Shown here: positions 1-11,135 of the stretch, in pieces
How positions within the stretch are numbered: position 1 is the stretch's first letter
Layout: the number at the start of each line of letters is the position of its first letter
Source: Bordetella parapertussis
GTDB taxonomy: Bacteria > Pseudomonadota > Gammaproteobacteria > Burkholderiales > SG8-39
NCBI GenBank assembly: GCA_945897475.1
Contig: CAMDFL010000005.1
Span: forward strand, 1 to 52,920
Direction of reading: 5' to 3'
Length of the DNA stretch: 52,920 nucleotides
Translations under genes and position numbers: made by a program
The notes under the pieces: generated by a model
The model's database searches: none
What the model was told of the DNA's origin: nothing
What the model saw: only the letters and a program-made list of their open reading frames with translations

Positions 1-4
1 CAAG

Positions 5-235
5 ATGTTGGCAGTTGCAAAGATCACGGCAAAAGGTCAGACCACGATTCCGCAAGGTATTCGCGCGGCATTGAATGTTGCGCCCGGCGATCTGATCGCG
101 TGGGAGGTCAGTTCCGACGGGATCGCGACCGTGCGTCGTGTCCAACCGATGGATGTTGAATACATGCGCGCCGTCGAAGGCACGTTGAGTGAATGGGCAG
201 GTGCGGCCGACGAGGAATCGTACCGTGACCTTTGA
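5..235 (+). CDS. AbrB/MazE-family antitoxin (SpoVT-AbrB fold)
   Basis: Translation 'AKITAKGQTTIPQGIRAALNVAPGDLIAWEV' is a typical AbrB swapped-hairpin antitoxin motif; overlaps a downstream PemK/MazF-like ORF. Confidence 0.88.
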   Translation: MLAVAKITAKGQTTIPQGIRAALNVAPGDLIAWEVSSDGIATVRRVQPMDVEYMRAVEGTLSEWAGAADEESYRDL

Positions 236-566
236 TCGGTTCGCGGTCGTGCGCGTTCCGTTTCCTTTCACCGACACCAACGCATCCAAGAATCGCCCGG
301 CCCTGGTTCTGTCCGATCCTGTAGGTTTCAACACGCCTGCCGGTCATTCGATCATGGCAATGATTACGTCCGAAGGCAATCCACCCTGGCCTCTTGATTG
401 TTCGATATCCGATCCAGGTGCTGCCGGATTGCCAGCTCCATCCAAGGTCCGTTTCAAACTGTTCACGCTCGATCATCGTCTGGTCCGCAGGCAGCTTGGT
501 AAGTTGTCTGCTGCCGACGAACAGATCGTGCGTCAAGGTCTAGACAAGTTGTTCGGAACCGCATAA
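225..566 (+). CDS. PemK/MazF-family mRNA interferase toxin
   Basis: GTG start at 225 overlaps the antitoxin end; 'FDRFAVVRVPFPFTDTNASKNRPALVLSD' matches the MazF/PemK N-terminal motif. Confidence 0.85.
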   Translation: MTFDRFAVVRVPFPFTDTNASKNRPALVLSDPVGFNTPAGHSIMAMITSEGNPPWPLDCSISDPGAAGLPAPSKVRFKLFTLDHRLVRRQLGKLSAADEQIVRQGLDKLFGTA

Positions 567-757
567 AGCACCAGAAAATCTTTTTTAGGTCTTCACGGAA
601 GCTTGTGGCTGGCGGCGAGATCAGGCGGGCGGGCGAACATGCCGACCAGCCCCGTTGCACTTGGAACTTAAATTCGCAACTTGCCTGAAGATCCGCGCCA
701 GTCCTTGATCTTCAGCCACCACGCGCGCGACCTCGCCCACAGCGGTCTCGGAACGCC

Positions 758-1543
758 TCAGAGTTCGGTGGCGTAATCAATGATCAGCGGCGCGTGATCG
801 GAGAAGCGTGTGGTCTTGTAGATTGACGTCTTGTGCGCGGTGGCCGCGATACCCGGTGTCGCGATCTGATAATCTAGACGCCACCCCACGTTCTTCGCCC
901 ATGACTGGCCGCGATTGGACCACCAGGTGTATTGCTCGGCGCGCTGGTCGACGCGCCGGAACACGTCCACCCAACCCAGCTTGTCGAACACATCGGTAAG
1001 CCACGCCCTCTCTTCGGGGAGGAAGCCTGAATTCTTCTGGTTGGAGCGCCAGTTTTTGAGATCGATTTCTTTGTGAGCGATATTCCAATCGCCGCAAATA
1101 ATGTATTCGCGGCCATCGGCGCGCAGCTTTTTTAACATCGGCTGAAATTGTTTTAAGAATCGGAACTTGGCCTCCTGCCGCTCCTCGGAGCTTGAACCCG
1201 AGGGCAAGTAGACGGAAATCACCGAGAGCTTGCCGAAATCGGCGCGCACCATGCGACCCTCGGCATCGAACTCCTTGCTGCCGAGCCCAATTACAATATT
1301 GTCCGGCTGGCGCTTGCAGAAAATCGCCGTGCCGCTGTAGCCACGTTTCTCGGCGCAGTGAAAGTAGGCATTGAAACCCTTGGGGGTACGAATTTCCGCT
1401 ACCAGATCCGGTTCTTGCGCCTTGACTTCCTGAATACACACCACATCGGCATGCTGCTTCATCAACCAGGGCCAAAACCCCTTGGACCAGGCCGACCGGA
1501 TGCCGTTGACATTGACGCTAATAATTCGCAACTTGTTCTCCAA
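758..1543 (-). CDS. xth: exodeoxyribonuclease III
   Basis: 'RIISVNVNGIRSAW...DVVCIQEVKAQ...GDWNIAH...SDHAPLIIDY' are ExoIII/AP endonuclease motifs. Confidence 0.95.
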   Translation of the reverse strand: MENKLRIISVNVNGIRSAWSKGFWPWLMKQHADVVCIQEVKAQEPDLVAEIRTPKGFNAYFHCAEKRGYSGTAIFCKRQPDNIVIGLGSKEFDAEGRMVRADFGKLSVISVYLPSGSSSEERQEAKFRFLKQFQPMLKKLRADGREYIICGDWNIAHKEIDLKNWRSNQKNSGFLPEERAWLTDVFDKLGWVDVFRRVDQRAEQYTWWSNRGQSWAKNVGWRLDYQIATPGIAATAHKTSIYKTTRFSDHAPLIIDYATEL

Positions 1544-1567
1544 TTTCTTCTGAACGCCACCTTAAAT

Positions 1568-1635
1568 ACGACGCTAAAAGGCGGGCAACGTTAAATGGTG
1601 GGCGACGCTAAATTGCGGGCGACGCTAAACTGTGG
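1568..1635 (+). repeat. 17-bp degenerate tandem repeat x4 upstream of pyrE
   Basis: acgacgctaaaaggcgg / gcaacgttaaatggtgg / gcgacgctaaattgcgg / gcgacgctaaactgtgg read directly. Confidence 0.88.
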
Positions 1636-1666
1636 CCTGCCACTCACCAGACCCGATACATCAAAC

Positions 1667-2323
1667 ATGCCCACCACCGATTTCAGACAGGATTTCATCG
1701 CCTTTTGCATCGACTGTGAGGTGCTGCGCTTTGGCGCATTTGTCACCAAGTCGGGGCGCAAGACTCCTTACTTTTTCAACGCGGGCCTATTCAATACCGG
1801 TGCGCGCCTGGATCGGCTGGCAGGATTTTACGCGAAGGCTATTCTGGAATCAGGCATTGCTTTCGATATGCTGTTTGGTCCCGCATATAAGGGCATCGTA
1901 TTGGCGTCGAGCGTCGCGATCGCCCTCGCACGTGAAGGACGCGACGTGCCCTTTGCTTACAATCGAAAGGAAGCCAAGGACCATGGCGAGGGCGGCAGCA
2001 CCGTGGGCGCGCCGATCGCCGGCCGCGTTCTCATCGTTGACGATGTAATGACAGCGGGAACCGCGGTGCGGGAATCCCTGGAGATCTTAACAGCCAGCGG
2101 CGGCCAGCCGGCGGGTGTGGCTGTTTCGCTTGATCGCATGGAGCGTGGAAGCGGCGAGTTATCCGCCATCGAGGAAGTACGTAAGAATTTCGGGCTTGCC
2201 ACCACAGCGATCGCCTCATTGGATGATTTGCTTGCCTACCTGCAAACACGCCCTGAGTTCCGGCAAAATATCGCCGCGATCGAGGAGTACCGGAAACTTT
2301 ATGGGACAGTGCAACATGCGTAG
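1667..2323 (+). CDS. pyrE: orotate phosphoribosyltransferase
   Basis: 'LRFGAFVTKSGRKTPYFFNAGLF', 'FGPAYKGIVLA', 'VLIVDDVMTAGTA' PRTase motif; ATG at 1667. Confidence 0.95.
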   Translation: MPTTDFRQDFIAFCIDCEVLRFGAFVTKSGRKTPYFFNAGLFNTGARLDRLAGFYAKAILESGIAFDMLFGPAYKGIVLASSVAIALAREGRDVPFAYNRKEAKDHGEGGSTVGAPIAGRVLIVDDVMTAGTAVRESLEILTASGGQPAGVAVSLDRMERGSGELSAIEEVRKNFGLATTAIASLDDLLAYLQTRPEFRQNIAAIEEYRKLYGTVQHA

Positions 2324-2936
2324 CCGTATTTTCGTGATGTTGTTTGCGCTAGCCGCGATGGCGGATGTCACAGCGCAGGCGCAACAAAAGATTTATCGTT
2401 GCGTCGACGCGCAGGGGAAAACTTATGTCACGCAAACACCACCCCCGGAATGCCTGGGACAAACTACCCAGGAGCTTTCGCGCCAGGGCCGCGTGGTCAA
2501 GGAAAACAAGATCTTGACGCCGGATCAGATAGCCGCGCAGGAGGCTGAGAAGAAGCAAAAAGCCGAGCAAGATCAGCGCACGCAGGAAGAGCGCAGAAAA
2601 AATGCGGCATTGCTAAACACTTATTCCAGCGTACGGGACATAGACGAGGCGCGTACGCGCGCCCTGAAGCAGGCCGAGGATGCCATTAAGCAGATCTCGA
2701 CCCGCATAAACGATGCGCAAAAGCGCCGCGACGGATTTGAGAAAGAGAAAGAGTTCTATGCCAAAAAGGGAGCGCCGCCAAAGCTGCAGCAGGACATTCA
2801 GAACGCCGATAATGAGCTGAAAAATCAACGCGAATTGCTGGATGCGAAGAAAAAGGAGGTCGCAACCATTAACACGCGTTACGACGGCGACAAGCAGCGA
2901 TATACCGAGCTTACAAAGCCAGCAGCCAAAAAATAG
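2316..2936 (+). CDS. DUF4124 domain-containing secreted protein
   Basis: Signal peptide followed by 'QKIYRCVDAQGKTYVTQTPPPEC' (DUF4124-like) and a coiled-coil. Confidence 0.75.
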   Translation: MRSRIFVMLFALAAMADVTAQAQQKIYRCVDAQGKTYVTQTPPPECLGQTTQELSRQGRVVKENKILTPDQIAAQEAEKKQKAEQDQRTQEERRKNAALLNTYSSVRDIDEARTRALKQAEDAIKQISTRINDAQKRRDGFEKEKEFYAKKGAPPKLQQDIQNADNELKNQRELLDAKKKEVATINTRYDGDKQRYTELTKPAAKK

Positions 2937-2969
2937 CGGGTGTGCCGCACTGTGAGGCTTGCCTGCTTA

Positions 2970-4481
2970 TCAGGTAAGTTTGCGCCGGAGAACCTCGTTG
3001 ATGGCGGTAGGATTGCCCTTGCCTTTTGTGGCCTTCATTGCCTGCCCCACCAGGGCATTAAAGGCTTTTTCTTTGCCCGCGCGAAATTCTTCCACTGATT
3101 TTTGATTTGCAGCGAGTACCTGATCAATTATCGCGTCGATCTCTTCGGTATCGCTCAGCTGCGTCAATCCACGCTTGGCGACCAGTTCGTCCACCGTTTC
3201 GGCAGAACCCCCTTGAACCGAAAATTCCTTCGCTTTGGAGTCTTCCCAGAACTCAGTGAAAAGATCCTTGGCAGTCCTCGCGCTGATGTCCCCGCGCCGC
3301 AGCAGGCGAAGCAAGTACCCCAAGGTGACATCGGCCACCGCGAATTGCCACGGTGGAAGATTATCCGCGTTGCGCTTGGCTAGCACCTCATTGACCACCC
3401 AATTAGCGCATAGCTTGAAATCGCCCTGGCCTCGCGACTCGCCGCTTTGGAGCGAGGCACGCAGGACGCCTTCGAAGTAGTTTCCGATTTCCCAATCACC
3501 GGTAAGCACGCCGGCGTCGTACTCCGATAGCGACATTTCCCGTTGAAACCTCAATTTCCGCTCTAAGGGAAGTTCGTCCATGCCCGAGCGCACTTCTTCG
3601 ATCCAGGCATCGCTCACCTCGACCGGCAGCAGATCCGGATCTGGAAAATAGCGATAGTCGTGCGCGTCTTCCTTGCTGCGCATCTCCCGGGTCACTCCTT
3701 TGTCCGAGTCGAACAGCACCGTGGCTTGCCTCACTGTTCCACCGCCTTCAAGCGTATCGATCTGCCATTGCGCCTCGTACTCTATCGCCTCGCGCAGATA
3801 TCGAAATGAATTCAGATTCTTGATTTCACGTCGTGTCCCCAGAGGTGCACCTGGCCTGCGCACCGAAACATTGGCATCGCAACGAAACGACCCCTCCTGC
3901 ATGTTGCCATCGCAGATTCCGATCCAGCGCAACAATGCGTGCAAAGTTCTTGCGTAGGCCACCGCTTCTTCGGCTGTGCGCATGTCGGGCTCGGAGACGA
4001 TCTCAAGCAACGGTATGCCAGCTCGATTGAGGTCGATACCCGTCATTCCGTGACGCATGTCACCGCCCCCTTCATGCAGGGATTTGCCCGCGTCCTCCTC
4101 GAGGTGCGCGCGCGTCAATCGTACGGTCATCTCGCCTTTGCTCGTGACTATCGACACCGATCCACCAGTGACGATGGGATGCTCAAACTGACTGATCTGG
4201 TAGCCCTTGGGCAGATCGGGATAAAAATAGTTCTTTCGCGCAAACACTGAACGGCGGCAGATGTTGTCGGCGCGCTTGCCGTTGACAGCGAGGCCCAGGC
4301 GGATGGCGCGTTCGACCGCGCCACGATTGATCACCGGCAGTACGCCGGGCAGTGCGATATCGACACCACACGCTTGTGTATTGGGCTCGGCGCCGAACGC
4401 CGTGGAAGCGCCGGAAAAAATCTTCGACGCTGTCGATAGCTGCGCGTGCGTTTCCAGGCCGATGACGATTTCCCAATTCAT
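2970..4481 (-). CDS. gatB: Asp-tRNA(Asn)/Glu-tRNA(Gln) amidotransferase subunit B
   Basis: '[23 protein letters not shown]...[19 protein letters not shown]' GatB signature. Confidence 0.97.
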   Translation of the reverse strand: MNWEIVIGLETHAQLSTASKIFSGASTAFGAEPNTQACGVDIALPGVLPVINRGAVERAIRLGLAVNGKRADNICRRSVFARKNYFYPDLPKGYQISQFEHPIVTGGSVSIVTSKGEMTVRLTRAHLEEDAGKSLHEGGGDMRHGMTGIDLNRAGIPLLEIVSEPDMRTAEEAVAYARTLHALLRWIGICDGNMQEGSFRCDANVSVRRPGAPLGTRREIKNLNSFRYLREAIEYEAQWQIDTLEGGGTVRQATVLFDSDKGVTREMRSKEDAHDYRYFPDPDLLPVEVSDAWIEEVRSGMDELPLERKLRFQREMSLSEYDAGVLTGDWEIGNYFEGVLRASLQSGESRGQGDFKLCANWVVNEVLAKRNADNLPPWQFAVADVTLGYLLRLLRRGDISARTAKDLFTEFWEDSKAKEFSVQGGSAETVDELVAKRGLTQLSDTEEIDAIIDQVLAANQKSVEEFRAGKEKAFNALVGQAMKATKGKGNPTAINEVLRRKLT

Positions 4482-4515
4482 CAGGCCTGCTCCGGCTTGT
4501 TTGAGTTCAGAGCGT

Positions 4516-5997
4516 TCACTGTGGCGGCGCCTTCATGTGCCAATCGGTGATCATCTGAAAATGATGCGCCGCCGACAACATTTCCGCCTCCGCGTAATAG
4601 TTGCCCACAACATGCAGCCCTACCGGCAGTCCGCCCTCGCCAAATCCACAAGGTATCGACATGCCCGGCAAGCCCGCCAGATTGGCGGGGATGGTGTAAA
4701 TGTCGTTCAAATACATTTGCACGGGATCCGCGGCCTTCGCTCCCAACTTGAAAGCGACCGTTGGCGATGTCGGTCCAGCGATCAGGTCGCAGGACTTGAA
4801 AGCCAACTCAAAGTCCTGCGCGATCAAACGTCGAATGCGTTGCGCCTGGAGATAGTAAGCGTCGTAGTAACCATGCGAGAGCACGTAGGCGCCAATCAGA
4901 ATGCGCCGCTTGACTTCGGCACCGAATCCTTGCGCGCGGGTCTTGCAGTACATGTCCAGGAGATCGGTATACTCGGGCGCGCGATAACCATAGCGGACGC
5001 CATCGAAGCGCGACAAATTGGAGGAGGCTTCCGCGGGGGCAATTACATAGTAGGCGGGCACCGATAATGCGCAATTGCCAAGATCAATATCTACAAGGGT
5101 CGCGCCAAGTTTCTCGAGCTGCGCGAGCGCCGCGCGCACAGCCGATTCAACGTCCGGTGCAAGCCCTGCGCCAAAATGTTCGCGTGGCAGGCCAATACGT
5201 AATCCTTCCAAGGGCCGTGCGCCCGACCCGCCCTGCCTCCAGGGTTCACGCAAACGTCGTGTGTAGTCCTCAGCTGGCATCTCGACACAGGTCGAATCGC
5301 GTGCATCGGGCCCCGCCATCTCGGAGAGCAGCAGGGCCGCGTCTTCGGCGCTGCGCGTCATGATGCCAGCCTGATCCAGACTGGAAGCAAACGCAATCAT
5401 GCCATAGCGCGAAACGCGTCCATACGTGGGCTTGATGCCGGTAATGCCGGTCAACGCTGCAGGTTGCCGAATGGATCCGCCGGTATCGGTCCCGGTGGCC
5501 GCTGGCGCGAGACGCGCAGCAACCGCCGCCGCGGAACCACCTGATGACCCGCCCGGTACGCAGGTGTGATCCCACGGATTCTTGACCGGGCCGTAATAAG
5601 AAGTCTCGTTGGACGAACCCATGGCGAATTCATCCATGTTGGTCTTGCCAAGGATAACGCAACCAGCCGTGTTGAAGCGTTCGATGACATGCGCGTCATA
5701 GGGCGAAATGAAATTTCCAAGCATCTTCGAGCCGCAGGTGGTGAGCCAATCGCGTGTACAAAAAATATCCTTGTGCGCAATCGGAATGCCGGTTAGCCGA
5801 GTGGCCTCGCCTCGCGCGATGCGTGCATCTGCAGCCCTTGCCTGCTTGAGACTCTTTTCGCCATCGACGGTAATGAACGCGTTCAATGAAGCGTTTGTGA
5901 TCGCAATTCGATCCAAAAAAATCCGTGTCAATTCGACACTGGAGATTTTTCCGGTGGCGAGCGCGGCGCTGAGTTCGGAAACAGTGGCGTTGTGCAC
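4516..5997 (-). CDS. gatA: Asp-tRNA(Asn)/Glu-tRNA(Gln) amidotransferase subunit A
   Basis: Amidase signature '[33 protein letters not shown]'. Confidence 0.97.
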   Translation of the reverse strand: MHNATVSELSAALATGKISSVELTRIFLDRIAITNASLNAFITVDGEKSLKQARAADARIARGEATRLTGIPIAHKDIFCTRDWLTTCGSKMLGNFISPYDAHVIERFNTAGCVILGKTNMDEFAMGSSNETSYYGPVKNPWDHTCVPGGSSGGSAAAVAARLAPAATGTDTGGSIRQPAALTGITGIKPTYGRVSRYGMIAFASSLDQAGIMTRSAEDAALLLSEMAGPDARDSTCVEMPAEDYTRRLREPWRQGGSGARPLEGLRIGLPREHFGAGLAPDVESAVRAALAQLEKLGATLVDIDLGNCALSVPAYYVIAPAEASSNLSRFDGVRYGYRAPEYTDLLDMYCKTRAQGFGAEVKRRILIGAYVLSHGYYDAYYLQAQRIRRLIAQDFELAFKSCDLIAGPTSPTVAFKLGAKAADPVQMYLNDIYTIPANLAGLPGMSIPCGFGEGGLPVGLHVVGNYYAEAEMLSAAHHFQMITDWHMKAPPQ

Positions 5998-6082
5998 AAT
6001 AAGTATCAGAGCGGTCTAAAAATAATGTTGTGGCAGTCAGTGGCGCCGGTAAAGAAAACGCCTTGCCCAGCACGCCTGTCTA

Positions 6083-6370
6083 TTACTCAATAACTTTGGG
6101 AACCAGATACAGGCCGTGCTCCACTTGCGGCGCGATTGACTGAAATCGCACGCGGTAGTCGGCCTCCAGCACTTGGTCGCAGCGCAAGCGCGCCACGGCA
6201 TCGCCGGCATGCGACATTGGGATGACACCTTTCGTGTCGGTCGCTTGCAACCGCTCGATAAGCCCGAAAATCGAGTTCAACTGGGATTGCGCGGTGGCGA
6301 TTTCGGGCTCGGTCAGTTCAATCCTGGCGAGCATCGCGATGCGCCTGACCTCATCGGGCGTCAAAGGCAT
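6083..6370 (-). CDS. gatC: Asp-tRNA(Asn)/Glu-tRNA(Gln) amidotransferase subunit C
   Basis: 'LTPDEVRRIAMLARIELTEPEIATAQSQLNSIFGLIERLQATDTKGV'; adjacent to gatA. Confidence 0.94.
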   Translation of the reverse strand: MPLTPDEVRRIAMLARIELTEPEIATAQSQLNSIFGLIERLQATDTKGVIPMSHAGDAVARLRCDQVLEADYRVRFQSIAPQVEHGLYLVPKVIE

Positions 6371-6465
6371 AAAATTCGCTTAAAACAGTGGGTTAATTGA
6401 GGTATTATAACCCGTTACTGTAACCGGCCCGGTGTCAAAAACGGGGCGCTAATAAGTATAATAAT

Positions 6466-7615
<1,150 letters not shown>

Positions 7616-7616
<1 letters not shown>

Positions 7617-7698
7617 ACGGCTCTAATACTCACGATTAGATCGCTCTGATACTTATAAGACCGCTCTGATACTTGTGAGACCGCTCTGATACTTATTA
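7616..7698 (+). repeat. 20-23-bp degenerate tandem repeat x4 between mreB and mreC
   Basis: gacggctctaatactcacgatta / gatcgctctgatacttataa / gaccgctctgatacttgtga / gaccgctctgatacttatta; begins at the last base of the mreB stop. Confidence 0.92.
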
Positions 7699-7772
7699 GG
7701 GAACCAACGCGTCCGCCCAGGATAGGGGCGAATTCGATAGTAGGTTTACCCTGCTTTGGGGATTAACCTTTG

Positions 7773-8690
7773 ATGGATACGACGCCGCCTCCCTTTTTTA
7801 ACCGCGGTCCCGCTCCGCTGGTTCGGCTGGCTTTTTTCGGTCTGCTCGCAGTCCTCCTGATGGTTCTTGATGCGCGCTTTCGCTATGTGGAACCGTTACG
7901 TCAGGTATTGGGTTTTATGGCCTATCCGTTGCAGCAGACGGCACTTGCACCGGTGCGCATGATCGAGGCCATGTCCGATTATTTCAGTTCCAAAGCGCAG
8001 CTTGAGAAGGAAAGCGAGCTCTTGCGTGCGCGCGTCTTGCAGTCCTCGAAGGACATCATGACCTTGGAGTCGCTCGTTGCCGAGAACGCGCAATTAAGAC
8101 GCCTCGCCGAGGCCCGCCAGCGACTGCCCCGATCGTCGACCTTCGCCGAGATTCAATATGCCAGCCACGACGCGTTTTCGCGCAAAGTCATCGTCGACAA
8201 GGGCACCGCCGATGGGTTGCAGGCGGGACTCGCGGTCATCGATGACATCGGCGTAGTGGGTCAAGTGACTCGGGTGCACCCGATGCTCGCCGAAATCACC
8301 CTGGTTACCGACAAGGACCACGCGATTCCGGTGCAGGTCGTGCGAAATGGCTTGCGTGCGGTGGCCTTTGGCACCGGCGATGGCGCGACGCTGGATCTGC
8401 GCTTCATGGCGGCCAATGCCGACGTTCAAAACGGCGATGTGTTGGTGACCTCCGGCATCGATGGCACCTACCCGCCTGGCCTGCCGGTCGCGCGCGTCTC
8501 CCGTATTGAGAGGGATGCCGCCTACGCCTTCGCTAAAATCACCTGCGTTCCCGCAGCGGGCACCGATCGCCATCGGCAAGTGTTGGTGCTATCGCCCGAC
8601 CCCAATCATCCTCCCCCGCCTGCGGCCACCACTGAAACACCCTCGAAGACCGGTAAGCCGCGGCGAATTCGATCGCGTCGGGACAGCTAA
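7773..8690 (+). CDS. mreC: rod shape-determining protein MreC
   Basis: Position after mreB; N-terminal TM, coiled-coil, beta domain 'KVIVDKGTADGLQAGLAVIDDIGVVGQV'. Confidence 0.95.
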   Translation: MDTTPPPFFNRGPAPLVRLAFFGLLAVLLMVLDARFRYVEPLRQVLGFMAYPLQQTALAPVRMIEAMSDYFSSKAQLEKESELLRARVLQSSKDIMTLESLVAENAQLRRLAEARQRLPRSSTFAEIQYASHDAFSRKVIVDKGTADGLQAGLAVIDDIGVVGQVTRVHPMLAEITLVTDKDHAIPVQVVRNGLRAVAFGTGDGATLDLRFMAANADVQNGDVLVTSGIDGTYPPGLPVARVSRIERDAAYAFAKITCVPAAGTDRHRQVLVLSPDPNHPPPPAATTETPSKTGKPRRIRSRRDS

Positions 8691-8693
8691 TCC

Positions 8694-9221
8694 ATGGCCT
8701 ATCAATTCGAGGATCGCCCGCAACGGATCCTGCTTCCGGCAAAGCTCGGTTTCATTGCGCTAACGGTGCTGATCGCGGTGGTGTTGAATCTCCTTCCCTG
8801 GCGGGATGTCTCCGGCCTGCCCGACTGGACCGCGCTGGTGTTGACCTTCTGGTGTATCCATCAACCGCGCAAGATAGGCATAGGCGCCGCATGGCTCTTG
8901 GGCGTCATCATGGATACGGCAAATGGCGCCCTCCTGGGCCAGCATGCCCTGGCCTATTCGGTGCTGGCCTTCGCCGCGATCGCGTTTTCGCGGCGTATTC
9001 GTTGGTTTCCGCTCTGGCCTCAAGCCACGCACGTATTTCTGCTTTTGCTGTTGTGCCAATCGCTGATGCTCGCGGTTCGCATGCTCGCCGACGGCACCTT
9101 TCCCGGCCTGTTTTGGTTTTTCGGCAGCGTGGTGTCGGCGCTACTTTGGCCGGTAATCACCTTTCTGCTGCTGATACCGCAGCGCCTGCCCGAATCGATC
9201 GATGAAAACCGCCCGCTTTAA
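8694..9221 (+). CDS. mreD: rod shape-determining protein MreD
   Basis: Multi-TM protein between mreC and mrdA; 'LTFWCIHQPRKIGIGAAWLLGVIMD'. Confidence 0.92.
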   Translation: MAYQFEDRPQRILLPAKLGFIALTVLIAVVLNLLPWRDVSGLPDWTALVLTFWCIHQPRKIGIGAAWLLGVIMDTANGALLGQHALAYSVLAFAAIAFSRRIRWFPLWPQATHVFLLLLLCQSLMLAVRMLADGTFPGLFWFFGSVVSALLWPVITFLLLIPQRLPESIDENRPL

Positions 9222-9236
9222 TTTTCACTCATAACC

Positions 9237-11135
9237 ATGTTGATCTCAGAGCGGCGAAACACCGAACGCGAGCTTTATAACTTTCAGATGCGCATCGGCG
9301 TGGCCGGCGCACTGGTATTCGCCGCGTTCTTACTGTTGCTGATGCGGTTCGCCTATTTACAGGTCATCCAGCACGACTATTACCAGACCAAGGCCGAGGA
9401 CAACCGCATTTCGGTGGTCCCTATCACGCCGAACCGCGGCAATATTGTCGACCGTACCGGTGCTATCCTGGCACGCAATTATTCCGCCTATACGCTGGAG
9501 ATCTCACCCTCCAAAGTGGCCAATGTCGAGGCCATGATCGACGATCTTGCTACCGTGATTGATATTCGTTCCAGCGACCGCACCCGGTTCCGGCGTCTGG
9601 CATTCGAGGAGAAAGGCGCGAATTCGCTACCGATTCGCACCCGCCTCACAGAAGAAGAAGTTGCCCGCTTCGCCGCGCATCGCTATCGCTTCCCCGGCGT
9701 GGATATCAAGGCGCGGCTGTTTCGCCAGTACCCGCTTGGCCACAGCGCATCGCACGTTCTGGGCTACATCGGCAGGATCAGCGATCGCGATCTGGAGCGT
9801 ATCGACACGGATGGCCTGTCCACCAATTACAAGGGCAGCACTCACATTGGCAAGACCGGCATCGAGCAGGCCTATGAGCGTGAATTGCACGGCATGACCG
9901 GCTCCGAACAGGTTGAGGTCGACGCCGCCGGGCGCGGCGTGCGCTCACTTTCCCGCTCCGTGCCAATCTCGGGAAACAATCTCGCGCTGACACTCGACAT
10001 AGGCCTGCAAGCAGCCGTCGAAAAAGCATTTGGCGACCGGCGTGGCGCGTTTGTAGCCATTGAGCCTTCCACCGGTGGCGTGCTGGCCTTGGTATCGATG
10101 CCGGGGTACGACCCCAACTTGTTCGTTGACGGCATCGATCAGGTGAGCTGGGAAGCGCTCAACACCTCGGCTGATCGACCGCTTAACAATCGAGCCCTGA
10201 CCGGTGTCTACCCGCCCGGTTCGACCTTCAAGCCGTTTATGGCGCTTGCCGCGCTTGAGCTTGGAAAGCGAACCACTCAACAAACCATTTCGGATCCCGG
10301 CCATTTTGATTTCGGCGGGCGGCGATTTCGCGACGACAAGGTGGGCGGCCATGGCACGGTGGATATGTACAAGTCCATCGTGGTGTCCTGCGACACCTAT
10401 TACTACGTTCTGGGCAACGATCTGGGCATAGACAATATCTCCACCTTCATGCGCCGCCTCGGCCTGGGCAGCCGCACCGGAATTGATCTGGAAGGTGAGT
10501 TCGCCGGGATTCTGCCTTCTGCGGAATGGAAGCAGAAGCGCTTTCGCAAGGCCGAACAGCAGAAATGGTACGCCGGCGAAACCATATCAGTGAGCATTGG
10601 TCAAGGCTATAACGCCTACACCATTCTGCAATTAGCCCAGGCCACCGCGGCATTGGCCAACGACGGCGTGACGTTTCGACCACGCCTGGTTCGTTATATA
10701 GAGAACGTCAACACCGGCGAGCGGCGCTTCGTCGAACCTGAAATCAGCAACAACTCCCCGATGAAAAAAGAGAACCTGGATTTCATCAAACGCGCCATGG
10801 CCGGCGTCAATATTGAGGGCACCGGCGCTCGCGCATTCGCCGGCGCCGAATACACCAACGCCGGTAAAACCGGGACGGCCCAAGTCATCGCCATCAAGGC
10901 CAATGAAAAATACGTCGAATCGCGAGTGGCGGAGCGGCATCGCGATCATGCTTTGTTCATCGCATTTGCGCCGGTGGAGAACCCCAAGATCGCCCTGGCG
11001 GTTCTGGTGGAAAATGGGGGGTTTGGCGCGCGCGCCGCAGCGCCCATAGCCCGTATCGCCCTCGATTACTACCTCCTGGGAAAACGCCCCAAAAAAGCCG
11101 TAGAGGACGATAATAAGGGCGGCACCAATGATTGA
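9237..11135 (+). CDS. mrdA: penicillin-binding protein 2
   Basis: 'LTGVYPPGSTFKPFMALAALE', 'YNAYTILQLAQATAALANDG', 'AGKTGTAQV' PBP motifs. Confidence 0.97.
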   Translation: MLISERRNTERELYNFQMRIGVAGALVFAAFLLLLMRFAYLQVIQHDYYQTKAEDNRISVVPITPNRGNIVDRTGAILARNYSAYTLEISPSKVANVEAMIDDLATVIDIRSSDRTRFRRLAFEEKGANSLPIRTRLTEEEVARFAAHRYRFPGVDIKARLFRQYPLGHSASHVLGYIGRISDRDLERIDTDGLSTNYKGSTHIGKTGIEQAYERELHGMTGSEQVEVDAAGRGVRSLSRSVPISGNNLALTLDIGLQAAVEKAFGDRRGAFVAIEPSTGGVLALVSMPGYDPNLFVDGIDQVSWEALNTSADRPLNNRALTGVYPPGSTFKPFMALAALELGKRTTQQTISDPGHFDFGGRRFRDDKVGGHGTVDMYKSIVVSCDTYYYVLGNDLGIDNISTFMRRLGLGSRTGIDLEGEFAGILPSAEWKQKRFRKAEQQKWYAGETISVSIGQGYNAYTILQLAQATAALANDGVTFRPRLVRYIENVNTGERRFVEPEISNNSPMKKENLDFIKRAMAGVNIEGTGARAFAGAEYTNAGKTGTAQVIAIKANEKYVESRVAERHRDHALFIAFAPVENPKIALAVLVENGGFGARAAAPIARIALDYYLLGKRPKKAVEDDNKGGTND

